Source: Ahaetulla prasina (taxonomy: Eukaryota; Chordata; Lepidosauria; Squamata; Colubridae). From it: DNA of 64,000 nt. The notes beneath the pieces are model-generated. The model had not been told where the DNA came from. It searched no databases and was given only the letters and a program-made list of their open reading frames with translations. Positions 53,661 through 63,873 of the stretch are shown in pieces. Location: positions 67,671,205 to 67,735,204 of the forward strand of contig NC_080546.1 of the NCBI RefSeq assembly GCF_028640845.1, read 5' to 3'. Every line of letters starts with the position of its first letter. Position 1 is the first letter of the stretch. Made by a program: the position numbers and the translations under genes.

Positions 53661-54180
53661 CCTTGAGAATTGAATCTCCTATCACCAACATCTTTTTTCC
53701 CCAGGGAGGTTTGGGGTATTTTTCTATCTATCACAATAGCATTTGATGGTGCTACTTTTTAGGGACATTTGATGGTGCTTCTTTTCTATTGTCTGCATGT
53801 TTTCTTCTAGTGAGAGTCCATGATATCAACTGCTTAGCACCAGTGGGCTGCATCAAAGTGGGTTGGTTTGGACAGGGGTTTTGTACTAGGTTTGTGCTTT
53901 TTTCTATGAATGACATGTTTCCATCTGTCTTCTTCCTCTAAGGAGTCAACTCTTTTAGAAGTTGTTTGGTCATTATTATGTTCAATTTGGGCATATTCTT
54001 TTTGCAAGGTTTGGGGTTTCTCATTTTGTAGGTTGAGTTTCAGAGTGGTTAGAGTTTCCTCTAGACCCTTTACTTTTTCTTCTAGTAACTCGATTAATTT
54101 ACATTTGGTACACATGTAGTTTGAGTATTCTATGGGAATAAGTATATACATGGAACTTGTTCTGCAGATTACAGTAGTAT
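53661..54180 (-). pseudogene. CR1 LINE ORF1, N-terminal part
   Basis: Minus strand: MYILIPIEYSNYMCTKCKLI with a downstream coiled coil (LLEEKVKGLEETLTTLKLNL), a Ser/Lys linker (KHVIHRKKHKPSTKPLSKPT), and at 53661-53700 KKMLVIGDSILKG with the GDS nucleophile block of the SGNH esterase. Stops near 53834 break the frame. Homologous start at 16979. Confidence 0.88.
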
Positions 54181-54544
54181 CAGTTTCTTCTTCTATGAGT
54201 GGATTTACTAAAAATTGAGAGTGAAAGTGTAGAGGGTTTTACCACAGATTTTTAAAAGGAAAAATGTCCAATTTGGAATACAGATGTTCTAACAGATCAT
54301 TTAAAATTTAAAATTTGGGGAATTCAAGTCTAGCTAAAGTTTATGGTTCTAACATTTAAGAATGCCTAGTTTAAGGATTTAAAGTTCTATAGTTCAAATT
54401 GTCTAGTTTAAAAGTTTAAGGTTCTGACAGATCAATTAGATTGTCCAATTTATTTTTTTTAGTGTTGAGTGGCTTAAGTGCAAGGAATGTTCTTTGATTG
54501 TCCCTTCCTTCTTGTGATCCTTTCCTTCCCTGATTTCCTGTGGA
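54181..54544. other. Probable CR1 5' leader, otherwise unassigned
   Basis: AT-rich sequence upstream of CR1 ORF1 on the minus strand, with repeated CTAGTTTAA and TTAAAGTTCTA-like phrases. No coding signal. Confidence 0.4.
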
Positions 54545-55012
54545 TCAGGCCCGGACAAGGGCTCTGCATCAGAGGCAGAGATGGGGCCAGGGCCATCTGG
54601 GAGCGATGCACAGACTCCAGAGCCTCCAGAGGCAGACAGCAGAGAGGCAGAAGAACATGAGGAGCCTGTTCCTAGTGCATGCATGTGAAGAGCTGCCAGA
54701 AGGCAAGAGCATCTGAAGAAAAAAGGACAACTGAGGAGTAAGGCCAGAAGATGATTGGCCACTCCCATAAGGCTTAAAAGAGAAGCAACGAGCCATTGGT
54801 TTTTTTGTAGAAAAGCAACATTGATTTCCATGCTTCTTGTCAGCATCTCTTGAACTTTATGGGGGTTTTGCCAAGAAAAGCCTTTGGCAAGTTGCCAAAG
54901 ACATCAAAGGTCGGTGATAAGGCTGATGGACTGGTTATTAAGAATTTTGTATTGGACTAAGCTGAGAATGAATCAATTCTCAGCTGTTTTAATAAAATAA
55001 GTTGTTGAGGAC
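54545..55012 (+). mobile_element. Unassigned LTR-like repeat, acidic family fragment 2
   Basis: Plus-strand codons GPDKGSASEAEMGPGPSGSD and PEPPEADSREAEEHEEPVPS resemble 49945-50157. They are followed by TGATTGGCCACTCCCATAAG (CAAT-like), TTTTAATAAAATAAGTTG (polyadenylation-like) and a CTGAGAATGA/TCATTCTCAG-type hairpin near 54960. Promoter-like then poly(A)-like signals suggest an LTR, but no termini or target duplication were found. Confidence 0.4.
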
Positions 55013-55657
55013 TGAGTGGTGTTTAGTAATCACTACTTGGGCCTTGGGGGGAGCATCACTAACCTTGCCCCGGGGGGAGCATCACCTGCCCACTGCCCAT
55101 CAGCAGAAGTGCTCTCCAGGAAAGATGGGAGAGGCTGGCTGCTGGTCTGCAGCCCATTGGCGGAGCAGTTCCACATGGCCAAAGTGCCAGACTCTGCCAC
55201 TGCCATTGCCCCGGCCCGTCTTGCCCCCAGCTGGCTCCCGAGCTGGGAAGCAGTGGCTGGTTCCCCCTGCCCTCTGGATCACCAGCATGAATGTGGCTGT
55301 CCAGGACCTTGGTAACAATATGAGTAGCAATGGTGGCCACCCACCCATCTGCTTTCGGTCAAGGGCAGGCTTGTTTTGCAAAAGCACAGCACAGCCGAGG
55401 GCCATATTCAACCGGGTCAGGCTGGGCAAAGAAACCACCTGATCCAAAGGAGGGGATGCTTTTTGGGGGGGAGAGGGGGGGACACGATGTCCACAACTTT
55501 TATTCCCCCCCCAACCACCACCTGTGTCTGGACACTAAATTGGGAAACTCGGGTGTGATTGATCTTGAACGCAGGGACACGCACCCCCCACGCCCCCTCC
55601 ACACTTTTGCAGGTTGGGGGGTTGTGGAGCATGGACCCATTTTCAAGCCTGCCCCGG
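55013..55657. other. GC-rich unassigned sequence
   Basis: Markedly more GC-rich than its surroundings, with G-runs (GGGGGGGAGAGGGGGGGAC) and overlapping frames on both strands. It begins with a duplicated CCTTGGGGGGAGCATCAC phrase. No domain recognised; it could belong to the LTR-like repeat on its left. Confidence 0.4.
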
Positions 55658-56838
55658 GGCTTTAATCATGTTGGAGGGAACATGATTTTCCTCACCTGAG
55701 GCTGAGGAAAAAACAGCCCCCAAAGCATAATGCTGCCATCACAATGCTTCATTGTGGGTATGGTGTACTTTTAGTGATGTGCAGTGTTGCTTTTGCACCA
55801 AGCATACATTTCTGAATGAGGGCCCAAAAGTTCAATCTTGAGCTCATCAGACCAAAAAACATTTCCCCACATGCTTTTGTCACACATGATGTACATTTTT
55901 GCAAAATGTAGCTGGGCTTTTATAGTTTTCTTTGTGAGAAAAGGCTTCTTAAATTGGGTTTTATGTCTATATTTTTTTAATTATCGGGCTTTTAGAATAA
56001 GTTTTTTAATTGCTTTTATATTGTATTTATGTGTTTTTAAGTGCCTGTAAACCGCCCTGAGTCCTTCGGGAGATAGGGCGGTATATAAATATGATCAAAT
56101 AAATAAAAAAATAAATTCTGTCTTTTCACCATATCCCACAGCCCAGATATACTGCATGAAGAATAGGGGAGACTGTTGTCACATGTAGTATACAACCAGT
56201 ACTTGCCAAAAAGTCCTGCGGCTCCTTTAATGTTGCTGTGGGTCTCCTGGTAGCCTCTTGGACCCATTTTCCTCTTGTTTTTCAGAAATTTTGGAGGGAC
56301 ATCCAGATCTTGATACTGTAATTGTTGTGCCATATTTTCACCACTTTTTGATGACTGTCTTCACTGTGTTCCAACGCCTTGGAAATTTCTTTGTACCCTT
56401 TTCCTGACTGATATCTTCTAACAATGAGATCCCTCTCATGCAAACCATGATTTTTATTGTGACAGGCAACCGAATAAATGCCAGAAAAATCCTACAGAAA
56501 AATACAACAGCTGAACTTTACATGGGCTTGTTTAGAGTTACTTTAATTGATGGCAGTGTGTACTGATTACTATTCAACATCAATTTAAAGGTGATTGGTT
56601 AATTTTGAATACAGCTATATCCCTATTTATAAGAGGGTATGCACACTTATGCAGCCACATTATTCTAGTTTTTTATTGTTGTTTTCCTCTAAAAGATTGC
56701 AGTTTGTTTTTTAATTGAATTGTACAACATATATTTAAAGGTAGAAAAAAAAATCTAAGGTGATTTATCTAAGTCTGATTTTTTACAGCTCAAAAATCTG
56801 CCATTTTAACAGAGTATAGACTTTTTATATTCACTGTA
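55658..56838 (-). pseudogene. Tc1/mariner transposon relic
   Basis: The minus-strand 5' end starts TACAGTGAATATAAAAAGTC at 56838 next to a TA. Untranslated sequence follows, then the transposase N-terminus: GYKEISKALEHSEDS (helix-turn-helix), TRRPTATLKEPQDFLASTGC, LHVTTVSPILHA. After an L2 tail (55953-56117) the catalytic core resumes: GNVFWSDELKIELLG (second aspartate), NTAHH, TIPTMKHCDGSIMLWGLF. The third catalytic acid and the other terminal repeat are absent. Known: Tc1 transposases cut and paste at TA. Frames are broken. Confidence 0.88.
55953..56117 (+). repeat. L2 3' end inserted in Tc1 relic
   Basis: TGTAAACCGCCCTGAGTCCT, TCGGGAGATAGGGCGGTATA, then an (AAAT)n-like tail. It is 5'-truncated and splits the transposase. 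Confidence 0.88.
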
Positions 56839-57402
56839 TAAAATTGTTTTCAAAAATGGAATATGAGGTTAGGAGATAATATAATAGTTGGAGATTATTT
56901 CAATTGCCCTTTTTAGATCATACCACACTACCATCCAAATAATACCCCCAGATTCATATTGTTTTTCTAGATGTTCAAATTCATGTCCTATTAATTCTTT
57001 TCACTAGGAATATACTTTTCTTTCCTTTGCACACAAAAATTACTTTCAGCTTGATTGTGTCTTGCTTTCTTAATCTTTGATGTGTAGAATTAAAGATATA
57101 AATATAATACTAGTTTTGCCAATGATATTGTGAAGATTGTTGAATTTGGTTTTAATATACATATTATATGTGATCTATGCAAGGGACTTGGTGAATGAAG
57201 GAAGATTCTGTTAAGTAAATGGAACTGGAAAGAGAGTTTGGATTTTTTTAATTAACAGGACTCATTTATATATTTCTAAAGCATTTAGTTGAAACCATAT
57301 TATTGCATCTATTTCACACACAAAAAGGCAAACTGAAGGCAAATTTTTGAAGGGAAAGAGCTAATTTCAACGAACAGTGAGTGTTTAGGAAGGATATCAT
57401 TA
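56839..57402. other. No gene seen
   Basis: AT-rich unique-looking sequence right of the Tc1 terminus; no features recognised. Confidence 0.4.
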
Positions 57403-57589
57403 ATAGCAATAGCACTTAGACTTATATACCACTTCATAGTGCTTTCCAGCCCTAAGTGGTTTTACAGAGTCAGCATATTGCCTTTGACAATCTCCTCATT
57501 TTACCAATCTCGGAAGGCTGAGTCAACCTTGAGCCCATGAGAATCAAACTGCCTGCAGTCCTGCATTCTAACTCAAGATGCTTGGAAAA
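57403..57589 (-). repeat. tRNA-derived SINE, reversed copy (first type)
   Basis: ATAGCAATAGCACTTAGACT, TTTTACAGAGTCAGCATATT and CGGAAGGCTGAGTCAACCTT match 1938-2145. The tRNA-like head on the right is degraded (AATCAAACTGCCTGCAGTCC). Confidence 0.75.
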
Positions 57590-59097
57590 CACTGAAAAAT
57601 AAGAGGATAAAAACCCAATCTAACACAATACCACTGAGAAAGAAAACCAAGAGACCCCAGAAAAAGCTAGCATGATTGCATGAAGAACTCTCTGACAAGT
57701 ATAGGACAACTATAAAAAATGGAAAAAGGTACATATAACTAAAATAGAAATATGCAAAGATAAAGTCAGGAAATCTGAATTAACTAAGCCTTGCAACAAA
57801 TGCCAGGAAAAATAGTCCAATCTATGAAAAGCAGTACAGGAAAAGGCAGAATAGGAATGCAAGTTAAAATAAGCAAGAAAATGGTAAAAGAAAACCTATC
57901 CATTCTATACGAGTTCCTTTTGCCAAAATTAGATGGATTACATCCCAGGGTTCTGGCAGATGTGATCTTAGAACTGTATCTTTCAAAGATACTGGAGCAT
58001 CAGAAAACTACCAGAGGACTGGAAAAGAGTTAATGTGCTTCCAATCTACAAAATGGAAATACCTGACATTAATACCTGGGAAGATCATGGGAAAGATAAT
58101 CAACTAGTGCATTTGTGAGCAACTAGAAACAAACAAGGCAATTAATAGAAGCTAGTATCAGTTTGTTAAAAACAGATCATGAAACCTTACTGCATTTGTC
58201 GACTAAATTAGGAGTAAGGCAAATGCTGTGGAGATAGTATACTTTCACTTCAGTAAGGCATTTGACAAAGTAGGCCACAGCCTACTTCTTGCTAAGTCAG
58301 AACAATGTAGAACAGCTAGCAACACCATCAGATAGATTCACAGATGGCTGACTCAGCAGGTAGTCATCAATGAAATTAAACCTACATGGAGGGAAGCATG
58401 AGGTGCAGTACCTCAAGATTCTGTCTTAGGCCCCGTGCTCTTCAATATCTTCATCAATGATCTAGATGAGGGGATAGAAGGGGAAGTCATCAGATTTGCA
58501 GATGACACCAAGCTTGAGGGAATAGCTAACACTTTAGATGATAGATTTAAGGTTAAGAAGGATCTTGATAGACTTGAACATTGGGCTTTATCAAAAAAAA
58601 ATATGCAATTCAATGGTGAGAAAATATCCTACACATAGTCATGAAAAACCAAATGCACTGGCTCAACAGTAGTGACTGTGAGAGGCATATATGTGTCCTA
58701 CTAGACCACCACTGAAGCATGAGCCAGCAGTGTGTTGATAATGCAATCTTAAGATGCATCAACAAAGGGATAGTTTCAAGATCTATGAAATGATAATAGT
58801 GTTTTATACTGCACTGATGAGACCATGCTTGGAAAACTGCATTCACTTCTAGTCATCATGATACAGAAAACATGTTGAGAAAGAATGCAAAGAAGAGCAA
58901 CAAAGATGATACAGGATCTGGAGGCTAAACTGTGCAATGAATGGTTATGACTAGTCTAACAAAGAGAAGGATTAGGGGTGAATGATAGCAGTCTACCATA
59001 CTTGAGGGGCTGTCACAGAGAAGGAGTCAACCTAGCTTCCAAAGGACTTGAAGTCAGGACAAGAAATAATCGGTGAACAATACTCAAAGAGATATAC
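57590..59097 (+). pseudogene. CR1 LINE, ORF2 linker through C-terminus
   Basis: In order: NTIPLRKKTKRPQKKLA (linker), GRIGMQVKISKKMVKENLSI, KLDGLHPRVLADV, a frameshifted GRSWER.STSAFVSN stretch, FHFSKAFDKVGHSLLL, then 58435-58638: LFNIFINDLDEGIEGEVIRF, ADDTKLEGIANTLDD (intact ADD), DLDRLEHWALSKK. The C-terminal region continues with ANA.LRCINKG, CLENCIHF and KRNNRW-like pieces. Many stops. It is interrupted at 59098 by an LTR; a final piece is at 59820-59880. Confidence 0.88.
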
Positions 59098-59815
59098 TGT
59101 AAGGATTGCCTCTCCTCCTAACTTAAGAAAGTGAAAACTCTTGAATCAGAATATTTCAAAAGGAACCTTTTATTAAGCAGAAGTGACAGCAATGGATTCA
59201 AAGCAACATCTGAATAACCTTAGGCGAGACAAGTAGGATTAAAGCAGTAGAGACCCTCCTTTTAGCCAGAATGCAGATTTTAGCACAAGGGGCCTCTGGT
59301 GGCTCAGCAGACTAAGTCTGTCTGTTATTAACACAGCTGCTTGCAATTACTGCAAGTTCAAGTCCCACCAGGCTCAAGATTGACTCAGCCTTCCATCCTT
59401 TATAAGGTAGGTAAAATGAGGACCCAGATTGTTGGGGGCAATAAGTTGACTTTGTATATAATATACAAATGGATGAAGACTATTGCTTAACACTGTGTAA
59501 GCCGCCCTGAGTCTTCGGAGAAGGGCGGGATATAAATTCAAATTTTAAAAAAAAGTGTGAAGATGTTTTCTTTACTAGCTGCCCTGAGAACCAGTAGCAT
59601 GCATTCCCATTGCTATCCTTCGTTATCCTTTAAAGCAAAACAGCCAACATGGCTGTCATAAACACTTCTCAACATAAAGGAGATCTCAGGGCACTTTGGC
59701 ACCAGGATATAGGTTGTAAAATATCTATTGACACAGGCAATGCTAATAAATTGAATCCAAGACACACACCCCCTTCTCCCAATTGAATGGCAATATCACT
59801 TTTAGGGATCTGGCA
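59098..59815 (-). mobile_element. LTR with nested SINE, inserted in CR1
   Basis: Minus strand: TGCCAGATCCCTAAAAG at the right, ending TTAGGAGGAGAGGCAATCCT and TACA at the left. It carries TGCTTAATAAAAGGTTCC (polyadenylation signal) near the 3' end. GATAT occurs next to both ends (about 59091-59096 and 59816-59820), but the exact termini are ambiguous by 1-2 nt. CR1 coding flanks both sides. Excluding the SINE it is about 455 bp. Solo LTR is the likeliest reading; its superfamily is not assigned. Confidence 0.6.
59291..59554 (+). repeat. tRNA-derived SINE (GGCCTCTGG head)
   Basis: It starts GGCCTCTGGTGGCTCAGCAG (A box), has B box GTTCAAGTCCC, the body AAGGTAGGTAAAATGAGGAC, CAATAAGTTGACTTTGTATA, and the 3' end AGCCGCCCTGAGTCTTCGGA, GAAGGGCGGGATATAAATTC plus A-rich tail. 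A complete copy, nested in the LTR. Confidence 0.93.
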
Positions 59816-59819
59816 GATA

Positions 59820-60295
59820 TGATGTAGAATTAAGGAGAAATTTCCTGACAGTGAGAACAATTAATCAGTGGAAGGGTTTATCGAATATACAATGGTCATT
59901 TGTCTCATTCGAGGTGGTGATAAGACTACATACAGATGAGAGATTGAACAACTGGTCCTGGAGCTGAATATACTAAAAACTGTAGAGTTGAAAGTGGATT
60001 TTAGGAAGAGCCTTCCTATTCTACCACCTCTTACAATATTAGACAACACAGTATCAACAGTACAGACCTTCAGGGTTGTGGGTTCTATAATCTCCCAGGA
60101 TTTGAAATGGACAGCTAACATTAGAACAATCATTAAAAAGGTGGAACAATAAATAATGTTCTTTCTGCATCAACTCAGAAAATTCAGACTGCCCCAGGAA
60201 CTGTTGATACACTTCTACAGAGGAATGATAGAGTCTGTCACTTGTACTTCTATAACTGTCTGGTTTGGTACAGCAACCAAACAGGAGTGGTACAG
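59820..60295 (+). pseudogene. CR1 sliver joined to Rex1 LINE fragment
   Basis: 59828-59880 encodes ELRRNFLTVRTINQWKGL (CR1 C-terminus). From 59881 the coding is Rex1: [60 protein letters not shown] and FFLHQLRKFRLPQELLIHFY, then RGMIESV. The same Rex1 region (residues after YADD-type motif) is at 63720-63873. Rex1 is truncated on both sides. Confidence 0.85.
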
Positions 60296-60584
60296 CGGAG
60301 CATCTGCTTCCTTATACTCAGTGCCCAGTGGATCGCTCCACAGTCTCCCACATTGAGCCCGAGCTACTGGAGTGACAGCCACCGCAGGAATCAGATGGGT
60401 GCAGAAACAGAGTTTTCTGAGCCAGCCTGGCACAGTGCTGCAGGGACCCCAACTGGGGCTATTAGGACCAAGTGGTATACCCAGCAGCCGGCAATCAGGC
60501 TGGCTCCTGCAGACCAGAATCCTCCCTGATGGGCATTTTACTCTGACCAGGGGTCGGTGCAATATTAATAGACCCCTGCCCTGA
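60296..60584. other. Unassigned, possibly Gypsy leader
   Basis: Moderate-GC sequence between Rex1 and a gag fragment. It holds frames on both strands without a domain. It may be the 5' leader of the gag at 60585. Confidence 0.35.
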
Positions 60585-61228
60585 TGTTACAACCCCTGTC
60601 CATCTACCCACTGGCGTACTTCCTGCCACTGAATCTGGGTCCCAATCCAACTGCCTGTGCAGGTCCTGCAACTAGCTGCAGCCCAACAGCAAGTGCCAGC
60701 CCAGCAGCAAGTGCCAGCCCAGCCACCCATGCAAGCTCAACAACCAGTTCAGCAGCAAGCCCAGCCAGCAGCTATCCCCCCCTCCCTGCTTCAGGGCAAC
60801 CTTTGACAGAACCCCAGGGAAGCTAGCCTATTTCCTCAATCAAGTCTGGAACTACATTGATTAATATGGAAACCAATACCTATAAGATTGGAAGCTGATT
60901 TCAGCCATAGCAGATGTTATGAATGAAGGGGAGGCTTCAGAATGGATAGTTGAGCTTCATGATGAAGAAGCCCCCAAACTGGATGACACCGATGAATTTG
61001 TCCAATTACTCAGGGGTTGGTTTGAAGATATGGCCCACCGGGTAGAGTCTGAATCCCAGATCGAAGAACCGGAGTAAGCCAGCTGAGCCCCTAAGGAGAT
61101 AATTTGGGAATTTTAGAGGCTGTCTGGGAAGCTGAGAGACTGGCTGGAACATCTACTGGTCCACCACTTCAAGGAAGCCCTAGACCCAGAATTTCAGAAA
61201 GCTTGTGGCTTCAGAGGAACACTGGAAC
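60585..61228 (+). pseudogene. Ty3/Gypsy gag, older copy
   Basis: A Q/A/P-rich stretch (LAAAQQQVPAQQQVPAQPPM) leads into capsid-like sequence: TPGKLAYFLNQVWNYI, ISAIADVMNEGEASEWIVEL, HDEEAPKLDDTDEFVQLLRG, WFEDMAHRVESESQIEEPE and LVHHFKEALDPEFQKACGFR. The layout is that of Sushi/PEG10-like gag. Several stops (for example in YID.YG). It ends abruptly where the LTR at 61229 begins; GGAAC is the 5-mer next to that LTR. Confidence 0.78.
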
Positions 61229-61716
61229 TGTCAGCCTCCACTTATTGTTTTAAAAGTATATATTTACTTAGTAGAGTGTTCGATTGTTTTATTGCTTCAT
61301 TGTGGGTTTTGTTGCTGTTGATTGTCATGCATGATTTGTGGGGGAGGGAGAGTGTGTGGTTCTGTGGGCATCGGCTGTCATTTCAGGAAGAAGGAAAGAT
61401 AAGGATTCAAACAGACTTGGCGGGCAAGTTAACGAGTGCTGAATTCTTTGCATTCCAACCCGAAGATAGACAGAGGGATAGCATCGGAAGTAAAGCAGCA
61501 CGTGGCCAAGGAGGAGAAGGACATTGGGCTGATGACTGTTTGAACTCTGGAGGGGGAGGGTTCAAGAGAGGATATACTTTTGTACAGTAGTAATTAGTTT
61601 CAGTTCTAGCTAAGCTTTGTTTGCAATCTGAAGTGTTTAGTAAAAATTACCAATCTCTTCAAAACGATGGAGTTGGGTCTTTATTTTCTTAAACATTGAT
61701 CGGAGGCAAGCTGACA
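61229..61716 (+). mobile_element. Ty3/Gypsy 5' LTR (Sushi-like)
   Basis: It starts TGTCAGCCTCCACTTATTG and ends GATCGGAGGCAAGCTGACA, 488 bp. It lies immediately before a primer-binding-like site and gag, so it is the 5' LTR. TATA-like GATATACTTT is at 61571-61580. The 3' LTR would lie beyond the window. Termini match the solo LTR at 51067-51274. Confidence 0.88.
61571..61613 (+). promoter_or_regulatory. LTR core promoter and predicted transcript start
   Basis: TATA-like GATATACTTT is followed about 27 bp later by TCAGTTCTAGCTAA (61600-61613), the expected 5' end of the R region. The homologous position in the minus-strand LTR reads TGTAACTTTTGTGC. Confidence 0.6.
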
Positions 61717-61717
61717 T

Positions 61718-61731
61718 TTAGCTAGAACTGA
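61718..61731 (+). promoter_or_regulatory. Self-complementary primer binding site
   Basis: TTAGCTAGAACTGA, starting one base after the LTR, is the exact reverse complement of 61600-61613 within the LTR. It lacks the TGG start typical of tRNA-primed sites. Tf1 of fission yeast primes from its own transcript 5' end with the same geometry. Confidence 0.7.
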
Positions 61732-61781
61732 TAAATCAGTCATCCAGGATTACTACCTAGAGAACTGAAAACTTTTTTTTA

Positions 61782-63125
61782 ATGATGTCGGAGCATGAAT
61801 GCAGAACTGATAATGAGGAGCGACCAGAGACATCAATCACCTCACAGCTGGAAAACATCTCATCCCAGGAATTTTCCGAAGGAGCTGATAAGAAATCTTT
61901 TCTGGGAAGAAAGCCAACCCCAGAAAGGGAACTGGAGGACGAGGGAGGAGGCTTGGCCGCCGTATCGCATCCTCCTCAGCAAGAAGAAAAAATTTCTGCA
62001 GAGTGGAAGAAGAAGTTGGAAATAGTGGTGAGGTGGCTGAAGAAAAATTTGACCCTGCAGATTGAAAAACTCCCAGGACTGGGGGAGTGGCCATCACTCA
62101 ACCCTGAACACATTACAACACGTAAACAGGGGAAGAAGAGGCTCTCTGACTGGCATCGTGAACAGCTAATTAAGGATGAATTGCAGATCGCTCAGGCAGT
62201 CAGACTGTATCGAGAAGTGATGGAGTGACAAGCAGATCGTGAAAGGTATGAGGCCCACACCCAAATTCCCTGGAGGGAGGGGGAAGAAGAGGAAAGAAAA
62301 TTATTAAGTGCCACTGGGGGAGCAGCAGACAGCGGTGAAATTCTGGAGGAACGAGAGCCTGAGCTGTGTTCTCCAGGGGCTACAGATTTTGATAGAGGCC
62401 GGGGGACCCCTGCTGGACAAATGTTGCCTCGCAGAAGGGAAAAACCTAAAATTCCCTCAATTCCCGGGAAGTTTGATGGGGACCCTAAGGAATTAGGGCT
62501 ATTCCAGGCCATGGTGGACAGTCACATGCAGGAGTGGGGTGAAGATTATCTGTAAGAAGCCTCTAAAGTGAGAAGCATGACCCAAGTCTTAAGTGGAAGG
62601 GCGGCCTCCTGGTACATGTCCTTGTACAATGAGAAATTCCCTCTCCTGAGGAACTACCACCACTTCATGGCAGCCCTGAGAATGAGATTTGAGGACCCCT
62701 TGGCAGAGCAGAAGGCCAAGATTCGCATGAGGTCAATCAGACAAGGGAGGAGACCAGTAGTTGACTACAACCAAGAGTTCAGCGATCTGGTATCTCTCAT
62801 GAGAGGGTGGACGGAAGTGGCTCTTTTGGACATATATAAAGATGGCTTAAAGGAGGATTTATATAAGTTAGGCAGAGCCCAAGCGTCCCCGACAACCCTG
62901 CATGGCTGGTACACCCTGACAGCAGAGGTGGAGATCGATTTAGCCAAGGACCACCTCCGGAGTGATCGCGCTTGGAAGCAGGCCCCAACTCAGTTCCAGA
63001 GAGGACCACCCAAGGATTTTGCCGCAGCTGAGGGTGGGAAGAAGAAAACCACAGGCTGTTTCAGATGTGGAAAGGAAGGCCACCGAGCGGCGAATTGTTG
63101 GACCAAGCTGGTGCCAAAGACGACC
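61782..63125 (+). pseudogene. Ty3/Gypsy gag, nearly intact, two stops
   Basis: One frame runs from ATG 61782 to about 63125 with only two stops, TGA at 62226-62228 and TAA at 62553-62555. Order: acidic N-terminus (MSEHECRTDNEERPE), a basic helical part (KKLEIVVRWLKKNLTLQIEK), then capsid-like IPSIPGKFDGDPKELGLFQA, SGRAASWYMSLYNEKFPLLR, FEDPLAEQKAKIRMRSIRQG, LDIYKDGLKEDLYKLGRAQA, GWYTLTAEVEIDLAKDHLRS, and a CCHC knuckle CFRCGKEGHRAANC at 63055-63096. Known: Gag assembles particles, and the knuckle binds RNA. Both stops could come from single C-to-T changes. It is cut by Rex1 at about 63126. Confidence 0.9.
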
Positions 63126-63873
63126 CCTAGCTTCCTTCTTGCTTCAAACGCTCTACCATTATCCCAGTGCCGAAGAAGCCCACCATCAAGGAACTGAATG
63201 ACTACAGACCAGTTGCTTTAACATCTGTAGTCATGAAAACCTTTGAAAGGCTAGTGCTTTCCTACCTGAAAACCATCACGGATCCGCTGTTAGACCCCTT
63301 GCAATTTGCATACCGAGCAAATAGATCAACAGATGATGCTGTTAATATGGCTCTGCACTACATCCTACAACATCTTGAGTCTCCAAAGACCTATGCAAGG
63401 GTCCTTTTTGTAGACTTTAGTTCAGCATTCAATACCATCATTCCAGACATTCTTCTAACTAAGCTAAACCAGCTACGGGTACTGGAACAGACTTGTAAGT
63501 GGATCACAAGCTTCCTAACGAACAGGAAGCAGCAGGTGAAGCTAAGCAAGATCACATCAAATACCTGTACAATTAGCACAGGGGCCCCCCAAGGCTGTAT
63601 GCTCTCCCCACTTCTCTTCTCTCTGTATACCAATGACTGCATCTCCAATGATCCATCTGTTAAGCTACTGAAGTTTGCAGATGACACAACAGTGATTGGT
63701 CTCATTCGAGACAATGACGAATCCGCATATAGACGAGAGGTCGAACGACTAGCCTTGTGGTGCAACCAAAACAATCTGGAACTGAACACACTCAAAACCG
63801 TAGAAATGGTGGTAGACTTTAGGAAAAACCCTTCCATACTTCCACCTCTCACAATACTTGACAACACAGTATC
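63126..63873 (+). pseudogene. Rex1 LINE reverse transcriptase fragment
   Basis: The frame reads [80 protein letters not shown] (the FSSAFNT block characteristic of Rex1), [40 protein letters not shown] (catalytic ADD intact) and LEMVVD-like [17 protein letters not shown]. It has no internal stop over about 235 codons. It is 5'-truncated, and its 3' end is replaced by LTR sequence at 63874. It sits inside the gag of the 61.2-kb Gypsy. Confidence 0.9.

Noticed and set aside
55002..55442. 146-codon plus-strand frame and its antisense partner
   Set aside because: GC-rich unassigned sequence next to an LTR-like repeat; no domain, and frames on both strands are equally long.
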